Positions 47,549-55,164 of a stretch of 64,000 nt of DNA are shown here, piece after piece (position 1 is the stretch's first letter; each line of letters begins with the position of its first letter). The position numbers and the translations under genes are program-made. The stretch covers positions 48,509 to 112,508 of the forward strand of contig NZ_JALGQH010000019.1 of the NCBI RefSeq assembly GCF_022810305.1, read 5' to 3'. This DNA is from Rhodococcus sp. ARC_M6 (lineage in GTDB: Bacteria > Actinomycetota > Actinomycetes > Mycobacteriales > Mycobacteriaceae). A model generated the notes under the pieces. That model was not told the origin of the DNA. It saw only the letters and a program-made list of their open reading frames with translations, and searched no databases.

Positions 47549-48505
47549 ATGACCCTGAAGGTGATTGACGTCGACGGATTTCGTTGGCAGCTGGACGATT
47601 CGGGTTCGGGGCAAGCTGTGGTGATGTGCCACGGCTTCCCCGGTCTCGGGTACAGCTACCGGCATCAGTCCGCGGCACTTGCGAATGCCGGGTTCCGGGC
47701 GATTGCCCTGGACATGCCAGGTTACGGTGGAACGACGCGGCCGAGTGACATCGTCGACTACACCAATGATGCTGTGGCAGAGCGCATGATTGCGCTTCTC
47801 GACGCCTTGGAGATCGACAAGGCTGTGTTTGTCGGCCACGATTTCGGGGCTCCGGCTGCCTGGACAACGGCGCTGCGATACCCGGAACGCGTTGCGGGAC
47901 TGGTCTCCTTGGCGGTGCCGTATGCGCCGGATCGATTTCCGGCCCGACCTTCCGTGATCTACGCGTCGATGGCGGCCAAACACTTTCTGCACATTCACTA
48001 TTTTCAGGAACCGGGTGTGGCCGAGCGAGAACTTGACGCTCACCCTCGCGAGTTCTTGCACCGACTGTTCTTCGCGCTTTCCGGTGGATATCGGTATCTC
48101 GACGTCTGGAAGAACTCGTCCGAAGGCAACGGTTACCTGGACGTACTTCCGGAGGCTCCGCCGCTGCCGTGGTCGTGGCTTACCGAAGAAGATTTCGATG
48201 TCTATGTAAAGACCTTTACTGCAACAGGTTTCACCGGTGGTCTGAACTGGTACCGCGCGTACGACGCGAACTGGGAACGCAGTGAGGACTTGAACGGCGC
48301 CCACATTACGGTTCCGACACTCTTCGTTGCGGGTGCTGAAGACCCGGTGATTGCAATGAGCGGCCCGAAGGCATTGGTGCGCATGAAGGGAACCGTGCCG
48401 GACCTGCGCGGTGTCCATCTCCTCGAAGGTGCGGGGCACTTCGTTCAGCAGGAACGTGCCGACGAGGTCAGTGAACTTCTGGTGGAGTTTGTGCGCAGTC
48501 TCTAG
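47549..48505 (+). CDS. Epoxide hydrolase (alpha/beta fold)
   Basis: A 318-residue alpha/beta hydrolase. HGFPGLGYSYRHQ carries the oxyanion-hole motif, GHDFGAPAAW the Asp nucleophile (about 97), and GAGHFVQQERADEV the catalytic His. Cap-domain tyrosines (FFALSGGYRYLD; NWYRAYDANWER) would activate the epoxide. These fit soluble epoxide hydrolases of the EphA/B type. TGATATG couples it to the ketosteroid isomerase. Physiological epoxide unknown. Confidence 0.87.
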   Translation: MTLKVIDVDGFRWQLDDSGSGQAVVMCHGFPGLGYSYRHQSAALANAGFRAIALDMPGYGGTTRPSDIVDYTNDAVAERMIALLDALEIDKAVFVGHDFGAPAAWTTALRYPERVAGLVSLAVPYAPDRFPARPSVIYASMAAKHFLHIHYFQEPGVAERELDAHPREFLHRLFFALSGGYRYLDVWKNSSEGNGYLDVLPEAPPLPWSWLTEEDFDVYVKTFTATGFTGGLNWYRAYDANWERSEDLNGAHITVPTLFVAGAEDPVIAMSGPKALVRMKGTVPDLRGVHLLEGAGHFVQQERADEVSELLVEFVRSL

Positions 48506-48538
48506 TCGAATCATCGCAAAAGGTCTACGGTTGCGCAG

Positions 48539-49495
48539 ATGCGAACCAGAATCGTCGATCGCGGTATTCGTGTTGGTATCACCGGAGTACTTGTTGCCGG
48601 TTCGTTTCTCGCGCTGGGTGTTTCCGGTGCCAGTGCGGCGCAGCTATGCCCGGGGTCGTCGCCGGCAATTCTCAGCGCACAGATTCCCGGTGCCGCCCTC
48701 GAAGGAGTCACCGTCGACGGCCAGGGCCGCCTGTATACGACGGACCTGGTGAGCCGACAAATCTTCCGCGTCGACGCCCCGGGCCAGGCGGCAGTTCCGA
48801 TAGCGACGGTGCCCGGTGGCGCCGGCGCGCTCGCGTGGAGTCCCGACGGTTCACTGCTGGTGGGAACCGGAACCAATGCGGGGGTTCTGATCGGCGATCT
48901 GACGCGTCAGGCGTCCGTAGCCCGCGTCGATGTCAATACCGGCGCGGTTACGCCGTTTGCAGGCGGTTTGAGCGCCGCAAACGGCTTGGCCGTGGCACAT
49001 GACGGAACAATCTTCGCTACCAACGATTTCGGTTCGCTGATCGGCAAAGTGAGTCCGAATGGTGCCGTCGACCCGGCGTGGGCTACTTTTCCGAGTGCAA
49101 ACGGTGCGGCGCTGAGTTCGGACAATCGCTGGCTGTACGTCTCGCGTACGTTTGCCAACCCCGGAGTAAGCCGTATTTCTGTCGACAATCCGGGATACTC
49201 CGAATCGTTGGTCGATCTCGGCGGACTTGAAACCTTAGCTGCACCTGACGGTTTGACGCTCGATTCTTACGATCGTCCGATTGTCCCGACGGATATCAGT
49301 GGCGAGGTGTGGCGCATCGACGGGCCCGGCCAGTACTGCGCGCTCACCAGTGGCCTGCAAGCATCGAGTGTGCTGACGTACGGCCGCGGCACCTCAGGCT
49401 TTGCGGCCGGGCACCTCTACCGCGCCGGGTTCGACGGGCGGATCTACGAGATTCCCGCCGGCTTCGATCCGGCGGCGCAAGCTGCGATGCCTTGA
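48539..49495 (+). CDS. Secreted SMP-30/gluconolactonase-like beta-propeller
   Basis: A 318-residue exported protein. The signal peptide is IRVGITGVLVAGSFLALGVS followed by GASAA, with cleavage near 34. The mature chain is a six-bladed propeller type with repeated turns: EGVTVDGQGRLYTTD, GALAWSPDGSLLVGTG, NGLAVAHDGTIFATND and APDGLTLDSYDRPIV. Calcium-lactonases of the SMP-30/strictosidine-synthase group share this plan. Substrate unknown. Confidence 0.8.
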   Translation: MRTRIVDRGIRVGITGVLVAGSFLALGVSGASAAQLCPGSSPAILSAQIPGAALEGVTVDGQGRLYTTDLVSRQIFRVDAPGQAAVPIATVPGGAGALAWSPDGSLLVGTGTNAGVLIGDLTRQASVARVDVNTGAVTPFAGGLSAANGLAVAHDGTIFATNDFGSLIGKVSPNGAVDPAWATFPSANGAALSSDNRWLYVSRTFANPGVSRISVDNPGYSESLVDLGGLETLAAPDGLTLDSYDRPIVPTDISGEVWRIDGPGQYCALTSGLQASSVLTYGRGTSGFAAGHLYRAGFDGRIYEIPAGFDPAAQAAMP

Positions 49496-49538
49496 TCGTC
49501 CGCTGCATCTAGTGTCCGAATCATCCATACTGAGGTGC

Positions 49539-50609
49539 ATGGCGGAAACGAGTGCAATCGATGAGGCTGAAATGAGCTTGCCTGCACCTTCAACACCCGC
49601 GATACCGCAACCCCTGCTGACGCCTCTCACCGAAGCCGCGATCTTCCTCGTCTTCACCATCGACGAGGGCGGTGATCAGGCAGTTCATGACATCCTGGCA
49701 GACCTCTCCGGCCTGCAGCGATCCATCGGATTCCGGGTTCCGGCGGGCGGGTTGGCTACCGTCGTCGGAATCGGCTCGGACGCCTGGGATCGGCTGTTCG
49801 AGGGGCCGAGACCAGCGGACTTACATCCGTTTGTCGAATTGACCGGCGACAAGCACCACGCGCCCCGGACTTCGGGTGATCTGTTGTTTCACATCCGTGC
49901 CCGGCAGATGGACCTGTGTTTCGAGTACGCGACCGTTGTCACGAACCGATTGACCGGGGCGGCGACGGTGATCGACGAGGTCCACGGGTTCAAATACTTT
50001 GAGCAACGCGATCTGATGGGCTTCGTCGACGGGACCGAAAATCCAGCCGGTCAAGCAGCATTCGTTGCCGTCACAGTCGGTGACGAAGACCCCGAGTTTG
50101 CGGGCAGTAGTTATGTCATCGTGCAGAAGTACCTTCACGACATGTCCGGGTGGAATGCTTTGCCCATCTCGGAACAGGAAAACGTCATCGGGCGTTCAAA
50201 ACTCGAAGACCTCGAGATGGACGACGAGATCAAGCCGTCCAACGCGCACACCGCGCTCACGGTCATCGAGGACGAGTCCGGGCAGCAGATTCAGATCCTG
50301 CGTGACAACATGCCGTTCGGCCACGTCGGATCGGCTGAGATGGGCACGTACTTCATCGGATATTCAGCGTCGCCGACCGTGACCGAGCAGATGCTGACCA
50401 ACATGTTCATCGGAAACCCGCCCGGAAACACTGACCGAATTCTCGAATTCTCTACTGCTGTCACCGGAATCAACTTCTTTGTTCCGACGGCAGATTTTCT
50501 GGATGATCCCCCGGATCTTCCGACTCGCCTTGTGCCCCCAGCTAAGTTCACAGCGCCGAACTCTGACGGTTCTCTCGGAATCGGCAGCCTCAAAAGGAGT
50601 GACTGGTAA
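49539..50609 (+). CDS. dypB: Dye-decolorizing peroxidase DypB, encapsulin cargo
   Basis: Heme peroxidase of 356 residues from ATG 49539 (an ATG 11 codons later is also possible). Family marks are DEVHGFKYFEQRDLMGFVDG then TENP (distal Asp in GFVDGTENP), SYVIVQKYLHDMSGWN, the heme-ligand region PSNAHT, and a conserved distal Arg region ILRDNMPFG. The C-terminal DGSLGIGSLKRSDW is the known type of targeting peptide that docks cargo inside encapsulin shells. Its TAA overlaps the encapsulin ATG (TAATG). R. jostii DypB oxidises lignin-related compounds. Confidence 0.93.
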   Translation: MAETSAIDEAEMSLPAPSTPAIPQPLLTPLTEAAIFLVFTIDEGGDQAVHDILADLSGLQRSIGFRVPAGGLATVVGIGSDAWDRLFEGPRPADLHPFVELTGDKHHAPRTSGDLLFHIRARQMDLCFEYATVVTNRLTGAATVIDEVHGFKYFEQRDLMGFVDGTENPAGQAAFVAVTVGDEDPEFAGSSYVIVQKYLHDMSGWNALPISEQENVIGRSKLEDLEMDDEIKPSNAHTALTVIEDESGQQIQILRDNMPFGHVGSAEMGTYFIGYSASPTVTEQMLTNMFIGNPPGNTDRILEFSTAVTGINFFVPTADFLDDPPDLPTRLVPPAKFTAPNSDGSLGIGSLKRSDW

Positions 50610-51403
50610 TGACAAATTTGCACCGCGATCTAGCACCCATTTCGGCGCCGGCGTGGGCCGAAATCGAGGAAGAAGCCAGCCGCACCTTCAAGCGTCATGT
50701 GGCCGGCCGACGCGTCGTCGACGTCGAAGGTCCGGCGGGTGTTGATCTAGCCTGCGTTGCGTTGGGTCATCAGGTTCCCATCAGTTCACTCTCGGACGGC
50801 GTGATTGCCCACGCTCGTCAGTCGCAGCCGATCATCGAACTGCGGGTGCCGTTCACTGTCAGTCGCCAGGCAATCGACGACGTCGAGCGCGGCGCAAAGG
50901 ATTCCGATTGGCAGCCGGTAAAAGATGCCGCGAAGAAGATTGCGTTTGCCGAGGACCGCGCCGTGTTCGAGGGATACCCGGCCGCGAACATCACGGGTGT
51001 TCGCGCTAGCGGATCCAACCCCGAACTGGCGCTGCCCGCCGACGCCAAGGACTATCCGGAGGCCATCAGCCAGGCGCTCACATCCTTGCGTTTGGCCGGC
51101 GTCAATGGGCCGTACTCGTTGCTGCTCAACGCCGATGCATTCACCCAGATCAACGAGACCTCCGATCACGGCTACCCCATTCGCGAGCACATCCGACGCG
51201 TACTCGACGGCGACATAATCTGGGCGCCGGCTATCGACGGTGCATTCCTGATGTCTACTCGCGGTGGGGATTACGAGCTGCATATCGGGCAGGACCTGTC
51301 GATCGGCTACCTATCTCACGACGCAAACTCGGTGGAACTGTACTTCCAGGAGTCGATGACCTTCCTGATGTACACGAGTGAAGCTGTTGTCTCACTTACG
51401 TAA
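50609..51403 (+). CDS. Encapsulin shell protein
   Basis: HK97-fold protein of 264 residues that self-assembles into a protein nanocompartment. The opening MTNLHRDLAPISAPAWAEIE, HVAGRRVVDVEGPAG, YPIREHIRRVLDGDIIWAPA and the end VELYFQESMTFLMYTSEAVV match the linocin-M18/encapsulin family throughout. It directly follows its cargo dypB by TAATG overlap. The R. erythropolis encapsulin is experimentally known. Its last 12 bases overlap a small gene on the other strand. Confidence 0.95.
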   Translation: MTNLHRDLAPISAPAWAEIEEEASRTFKRHVAGRRVVDVEGPAGVDLACVALGHQVPISSLSDGVIAHARQSQPIIELRVPFTVSRQAIDDVERGAKDSDWQPVKDAAKKIAFAEDRAVFEGYPAANITGVRASGSNPELALPADAKDYPEAISQALTSLRLAGVNGPYSLLLNADAFTQINETSDHGYPIREHIRRVLDGDIIWAPAIDGAFLMSTRGGDYELHIGQDLSIGYLSHDANSVELYFQESMTFLMYTSEAVVSLT

Positions 51404-51571
51404 TAGACGCTGATACCACCGGAGACGAATCGGAGAAGTCTTCCGTAAGCGTTTGCGCGCTAACATTTCCGACGCCGCAGCGAATGCGTCGCGGTCGAAT
51501 CCCGGAGGTGGTTGCGTGCCGTCGACAAGGGCGCGAACCAGAGCCGCCTGGCGAGCCTCGAGACTGCTCAT
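51392..51571 (-). CDS. 59-residue protein, last gene of the MNIO cassette
   Basis: A short ORF, MSSLEARQAALVRALVDGTQ to the end RWYQRLLRK. Its ATG overlaps the stop of the DUF692 gene (ATGA), which argues that it is real and co-translated. Helical N-terminal part, PPPGFDRDAFAAASEML in the middle and a strongly basic C-terminus (RKRLRKTSPIRLRW). DUF692/MNIO enzymes typically need a small partner protein encoded next to them that helps hold the substrate; this is a candidate, not a recognised family member. It overlaps the encapsulin 3' end by 12 bases. Confidence 0.65.
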   Translation of the reverse strand: MSSLEARQAALVRALVDGTQPPPGFDRDAFAAASEMLARKRLRKTSPIRLRWYQRLLRK

Positions 51572-52392
51572 GCGCGTGACCAGTGCGTTCCGGCGGTGAT
51601 GAGGGTCAGTTTTGCTGCGTCAGCGATGGCATCGAGTTCGTCGAGCAGTTCCAATGCCGGCGGATAGTTACCGTCCCGCTCGAGCATCACTGCCGGGTGA
51701 TGCCCTTCCGCGGTGAGACGGGTGAGCAGTTCCAATACCGGTTCGGGTACCGGATCGGTATGGGTGTCATGATATTTGCCGTTGCGAATACTGCCGCCGG
51801 CGATGTGGCAGTAGGAAATGTGATCGAGCGGCAGCCGGCTCAATTCCGCCCACGGGTCACGTTGCCGATTAAGAGCATTCGCGTAGACGTTGGCAATATC
51901 CACAACGAGACGCACGCCGGTACGCTCGATCAGCTCGGACAGAAATTCTGCTTCCGTCAGCTCGTTGTCGGGCCAGTCGAAGAGCGCCGCAATGTTCTCC
52001 ACCGCCAGTGGCACCGGTAAGCAGTCCTGGGTTCGGGTGATGTTGCGGGTGAGCGCATCCAGAGCCTCGTAAGAGCGGGGTACCGGGAGCAGGTGTCCGG
52101 CCTCGATGCCGCCGGCCCGGACAAACGCGATGTGCTCACTGACCATCGGAGCGTGGAGCAACGCAGCCACACGGGCCAGATGATCGACGCGGTGAGCGTC
52201 CAGCGTCTCCGCGCCGCCCAGAGACAGTGAGATTCCATGAGGGATAACTGGAATGCACAACGATTCCAGTTCCAGAGGCACGTGCTTGTGAATAGTCTCG
52301 GCAATCACTTCGCAGAACGCCAAGCCGTTGAGCTGCGCGATGATCCCCGCAATTTCAGGGCGCCAACCGATACCCAACCCTTGTAGTATCAC
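51568..52392 (-). CDS. DUF692 / MNIO family enzyme
   Basis: A 274-residue TIM-barrel enzyme of the multinuclear non-heme iron oxidative family, whose members (MbnB, TglH) modify cysteines in peptides. I take GTG 52392 (VILQGLGIGWRPEIAG), which overlaps the preceding stop as GTGA. Candidate ligands match the family: PHGISLSLGG, VSEHIAF, VENIAALF, VVDIANVYANALN (usual DxNN reads DIAN), CHIAGG, HDTHTDPVPEPV and MLERDGNYP. It lies between a TIGR04222 membrane protein and a 59-residue protein. It likely modifies the Cys-containing tail of the TIGR04222 protein (inference). Confidence 0.85.
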   Translation of the reverse strand: MILQGLGIGWRPEIAGIIAQLNGLAFCEVIAETIHKHVPLELESLCIPVIPHGISLSLGGAETLDAHRVDHLARVAALLHAPMVSEHIAFVRAGGIEAGHLLPVPRSYEALDALTRNITRTQDCLPVPLAVENIAALFDWPDNELTEAEFLSELIERTGVRLVVDIANVYANALNRQRDPWAELSRLPLDHISYCHIAGGSIRNGKYHDTHTDPVPEPVLELLTRLTAEGHHPAVMLERDGNYPPALELLDELDAIADAAKLTLITAGTHWSRA

Positions 52393-53276
52393 CCGCCGCA
52401 CCCGCTGGAACCACCGCCGCTGTCGGAGCTTCCACAACTGCTGCCACCGCTACCGCTACCGCTGTCCGATCCGCTCGAGCTCCCGCCGCCGCCAGTGCCG
52501 GCTCCGGGGCTAGCCGATACGGCACTGGCCAGGGATGGGTCGATGAGAACCAGTGCGCCGGTGCCGAACAGGGCCGCCGACAGGCCGGCAAATGACGGTC
52601 CGTAGCTGGAGAACGAGGGGTTCAAATTTGGGGAGAGGAATGAGTTCTCCTGTTTGAGGCGCTCGAGTTCTGCATCTCCGAATCTGGTTCGTCGAGTGTC
52701 GCGGCGCACGTAGATGGTCAGTGCCACGAGTACGGCCAGGATCGCGAGTAGAAAGCCGACTGGGTGACCACTGGCGATACCCGCGACCAGTCGGATGGAA
52801 CCGACAGCGATCACGGCCGCGATCGGAGCGATCCGCATTGCGGCATCGACACCGCTTTGTGGGCGCTGAAGATAGCCCTCGTCCATCAGCGTTGAACGTA
52901 GTTGAACCAGTGGAATATTCAGCCTCTTTACCAAGCGAACTCGGTGCAGCGGTACCGCGCCTTTACCGAGCTGTTCATGGACTGTACGGGTGAACCAGTC
53001 GAGGTGCTGCATGTCTTGCGCGAACAGTGCGCGCTTGAACTTCCCTCCGATCGTGATCATTTCAGCGCTGCGGAGGATGGTTACCGACGCGAGAATCGCC
53101 TGAAAATCACTGGTTAAGGCACCGACTTCCGGTGGGGTCAGTGGACGCGTTGCTCTGCCTGGTGATTCCCGTGCACGCATCCGAAGGGTCAACGAGAGGG
53201 CAACGGCGACAGCTGCTCCCACGAGGTACCAGAGCAGAAACGTCTGACTCGGGATTCCCCAAGTGTCACTCCTCAT
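52389..53276 (-). CDS. TIGR04222-type membrane protein with Gly/Ser/Cys tail
   Basis: A 295-residue protein. An N-terminal helix (LLWYLVGAAVAVALSLTLR), a ~110-residue cytoplasmic domain with two winged-helix-like segments (ALFAQDMQHLDWFTRTVHEQ and RLVKRLNIPLVQLRSTL), then two helices (IAAVIAVGSIRLVAGI and VGFLLAILAVLVALTIYV), and a hydrophobic stretch SFAGLSAALFGTGALVLID. The final ~35 residues are almost only Gly, Ser and Asp, with Cys in GSSCGSSDSGG and SGCGG at the very end. This matches TIGR04222 (domain plus low-complexity Cys tail), often beside DUF692. The start overlaps the SDR stop. Confidence 0.82.
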   Translation of the reverse strand: MRSDTWGIPSQTFLLWYLVGAAVAVALSLTLRMRARESPGRATRPLTPPEVGALTSDFQAILASVTILRSAEMITIGGKFKRALFAQDMQHLDWFTRTVHEQLGKGAVPLHRVRLVKRLNIPLVQLRSTLMDEGYLQRPQSGVDAAMRIAPIAAVIAVGSIRLVAGIASGHPVGFLLAILAVLVALTIYVRRDTRRTRFGDAELERLKQENSFLSPNLNPSFSSYGPSFAGLSAALFGTGALVLIDPSLASAVSASPGAGTGGGGSSSGSDSGSGSGGSSCGSSDSGGGSSGCGG

Positions 53277-53953
53277 CGGGATCCTGTGGGGCGGAGGACG
53301 ATCTCCGTCGGGTGGGCGTCGGCGGGAGTTTCGACGGCCACCCGAACTGCCTGCGCGACTGTGGACGGCTTGAGGAAGAGCGTCGGGTCGTAATCCCCGC
53401 CCGCGCCGGTAATGATCTCGCGTTGCATGTCGGTATCGATGCGTCCGGGATGAATGGACGTCACGCGCAACGAAGGCTCTTCGAGCCGCAGGGCGTCTCC
53501 GAAGGCGCGGAGCGCGAACTTACTAGCGGCATACGACGCCCAGCCTGCGTTGGAGCGTAGCCCGGCACCGGAGTTGATCAGCACGACGTGGCCGTTCGAG
53601 GCGCGCAATGCGGGCAGCAGAAGCCGCGTCAGTTCAGCGACGGCAATGACATTGGCCTCGAAGGTGCGTCGCCACTGTTCGACGGAGGATTCTTCGATGG
53701 TGCCGAGGTCTGCGATACCGGCGTTGTGGACCAGGACGTTCAAATTATCGATCGAGTCGGCCGCGGCGGCTACGGCGTCGTAATCGGTGAGGTCGACGGG
53801 CCACGGCGTTGAACGGGGTAGCTCGGCGGCAATCGACTCGAGAGAGCTTGTAGACCGCGCACCCAGCAGCAGGTTATGCGTGGGTGCCAGTTCGCGTGCA
53901 ATGGCAGCTCCGAGGCCGCGGCTGGAACCGGTGATCAAGGCAGTAGGACGCAT
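53273..53953 (-). CDS. Short-chain dehydrogenase/reductase
   Basis: A classical SDR of 226 residues. Cofactor motif ALITGSSRGLGAAIARELA (the Arg suggests NADPH), NAG in LNVLVHNAGI, catalytic Ser in VVLINSGAG and Tyr/Lys in YAASKFALRAFG. ATGA overlap ties it to the TIGR04222 gene downstream, and it follows the PPOX-cyclase gene by 26 bases. Whether it belongs functionally to the MNIO cassette or is only co-transcribed is open. Confidence 0.9.
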   Translation of the reverse strand: MRPTALITGSSRGLGAAIARELAPTHNLLLGARSTSSLESIAAELPRSTPWPVDLTDYDAVAAAADSIDNLNVLVHNAGIADLGTIEESSVEQWRRTFEANVIAVAELTRLLLPALRASNGHVVLINSGAGLRSNAGWASYAASKFALRAFGDALRLEEPSLRVTSIHPGRIDTDMQREIITGAGGDYDPTLFLKPSTVAQAVRVAVETPADAHPTEIVLRPTGSR

Positions 53954-53979
53954 TCGCCCAGCCTAGCTAAGTAGACGTC

Positions 53980-55110
53980 CTAGCCAAGCAGTGCGTAGAT
54001 CGACGCCGGCGATCCCGAACCTCCCCGATTGACGGTGCCGCCCGCCAGTATGTGGGCTCCGGTAGTGGGTAGCGCGCTCAGGTTGGCCAGATTTTCCAGG
54101 CTGATTCGACGCTCACCGTACAGAAGTTTCGAGACGGCGTAGCTGCTGTCATTGCCGGGGTCCGGACCGAAGGTATCGATACCCAGGGCGCCCTGTCTGC
54201 CCAGCCGGCCGGAGGTGAGGAGCCACTGAACAGCTTCGATGCTGAAGCCTGGCTGATGGCACACGCCGGAATCATCATTGTTGGCGTAACTATCTGTGCC
54301 CCAACGTGATTCCCAGCCGGTCCAAGCGATTACAGCCGCCCCGTTCGGTATGCGTCCGTGCTCCGATTCCCACTCTTCCAGATCGGCGACAGTGAGAACG
54401 TAGTCAGCCTCGTTGCCCGCCCGCGCTCGGACGTCAATCTTCACTGCCGGAAGGTACAGGTCTGCCGGATCCAGTTGATCCGCGGTGAGTCCGCCGATTT
54501 CGAAGTGTGCCGGTGCGCCCCAATGTGTTCCGGTGTGCTCACCCTGCTTCAGGTACTGCAGGTAGTAGCCGTCGGCTTTGATGGTTGCAGCGGTGTACAG
54601 TGTAAATTCCGGGTCGCCAGGGAAGATCGGCGTCGTAGCTGGGTCGTTGACGTGCGATAGAGAAACGATGTTCTGCGTCTCGCTGATGATGTTGCCGGGC
54701 ACAGATTCCCAGGATGACCATCGTAGGTTTCGGACGGCGATCACCTGGCCGTCGGGACGGGTGTCGACGTACTGCGAGTATTTCCGGGCCAATGCATCGA
54801 TCGCTTTTTCTGCCTCGGACGTTGGTGCCTCCAGTATCTCTGCTTCCCCATCCGCCCGTACCCACCAGAGCTGAGACCACTCGTCGTCGTAACGATCGAC
54901 CAACAGGCTGACTCGCGGGTTCTGTGAGATATTTCGGAGCCGACGAAGCGCTGTGGTGGTTTTCGGTTTGTGGTCCACACAGGAATAGAGGGTGTCTCCG
55001 ACCACCACGAACACGAGCGGCACGATGTGCGGGACTCCAGTGGCGTCGGCAGTGGCCAGACTTGCCGCCCGCGCGGCCGCGAATCGTGCTCTCGGATCGT
55101 CCATAACCAC
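53980..55110 (-). CDS. Fusion of a PPOX/F420-type flavin domain and a cyclase-family domain
   Basis: A 376-residue single frame with two unrelated domains. Residues 1-~135 match the TIGR03668-like pyridoxamine-oxidase/F420-dependent family (LATADATGVPHIVPLVFVVV, HKPKTTTALRRLRNISQNPR). Residues ~160-376 match the cyclase/kynurenine-formamidase family (LSHVNDPATTPIFPGDPEF, GEHTGTHWGAPAHFEIGG). The usual metal motif HxGTHxDAPxH reads HTGTHWGAPAH, so the Asp is Gly and metal binding may differ. No frame break was seen. It probably starts the operon leading to the MNIO cassette. Confidence 0.82.
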   Translation of the reverse strand: MVMDDPRARFAAARAASLATADATGVPHIVPLVFVVVGDTLYSCVDHKPKTTTALRRLRNISQNPRVSLLVDRYDDEWSQLWWVRADGEAEILEAPTSEAEKAIDALARKYSQYVDTRPDGQVIAVRNLRWSSWESVPGNIISETQNIVSLSHVNDPATTPIFPGDPEFTLYTAATIKADGYYLQYLKQGEHTGTHWGAPAHFEIGGLTADQLDPADLYLPAVKIDVRARAGNEADYVLTVADLEEWESEHGRIPNGAAVIAWTGWESRWGTDSYANNDDSGVCHQPGFSIEAVQWLLTSGRLGRQGALGIDTFGPDPGNDSSYAVSKLLYGERRISLENLANLSALPTTGAHILAGGTVNRGGSGSPASIYALLG

Positions 55111-55164
55111 AGCGTAAAGCCATCAAGGGTTGCCGCACGAGCCTGGTGGCGGAACAGTGGACTC

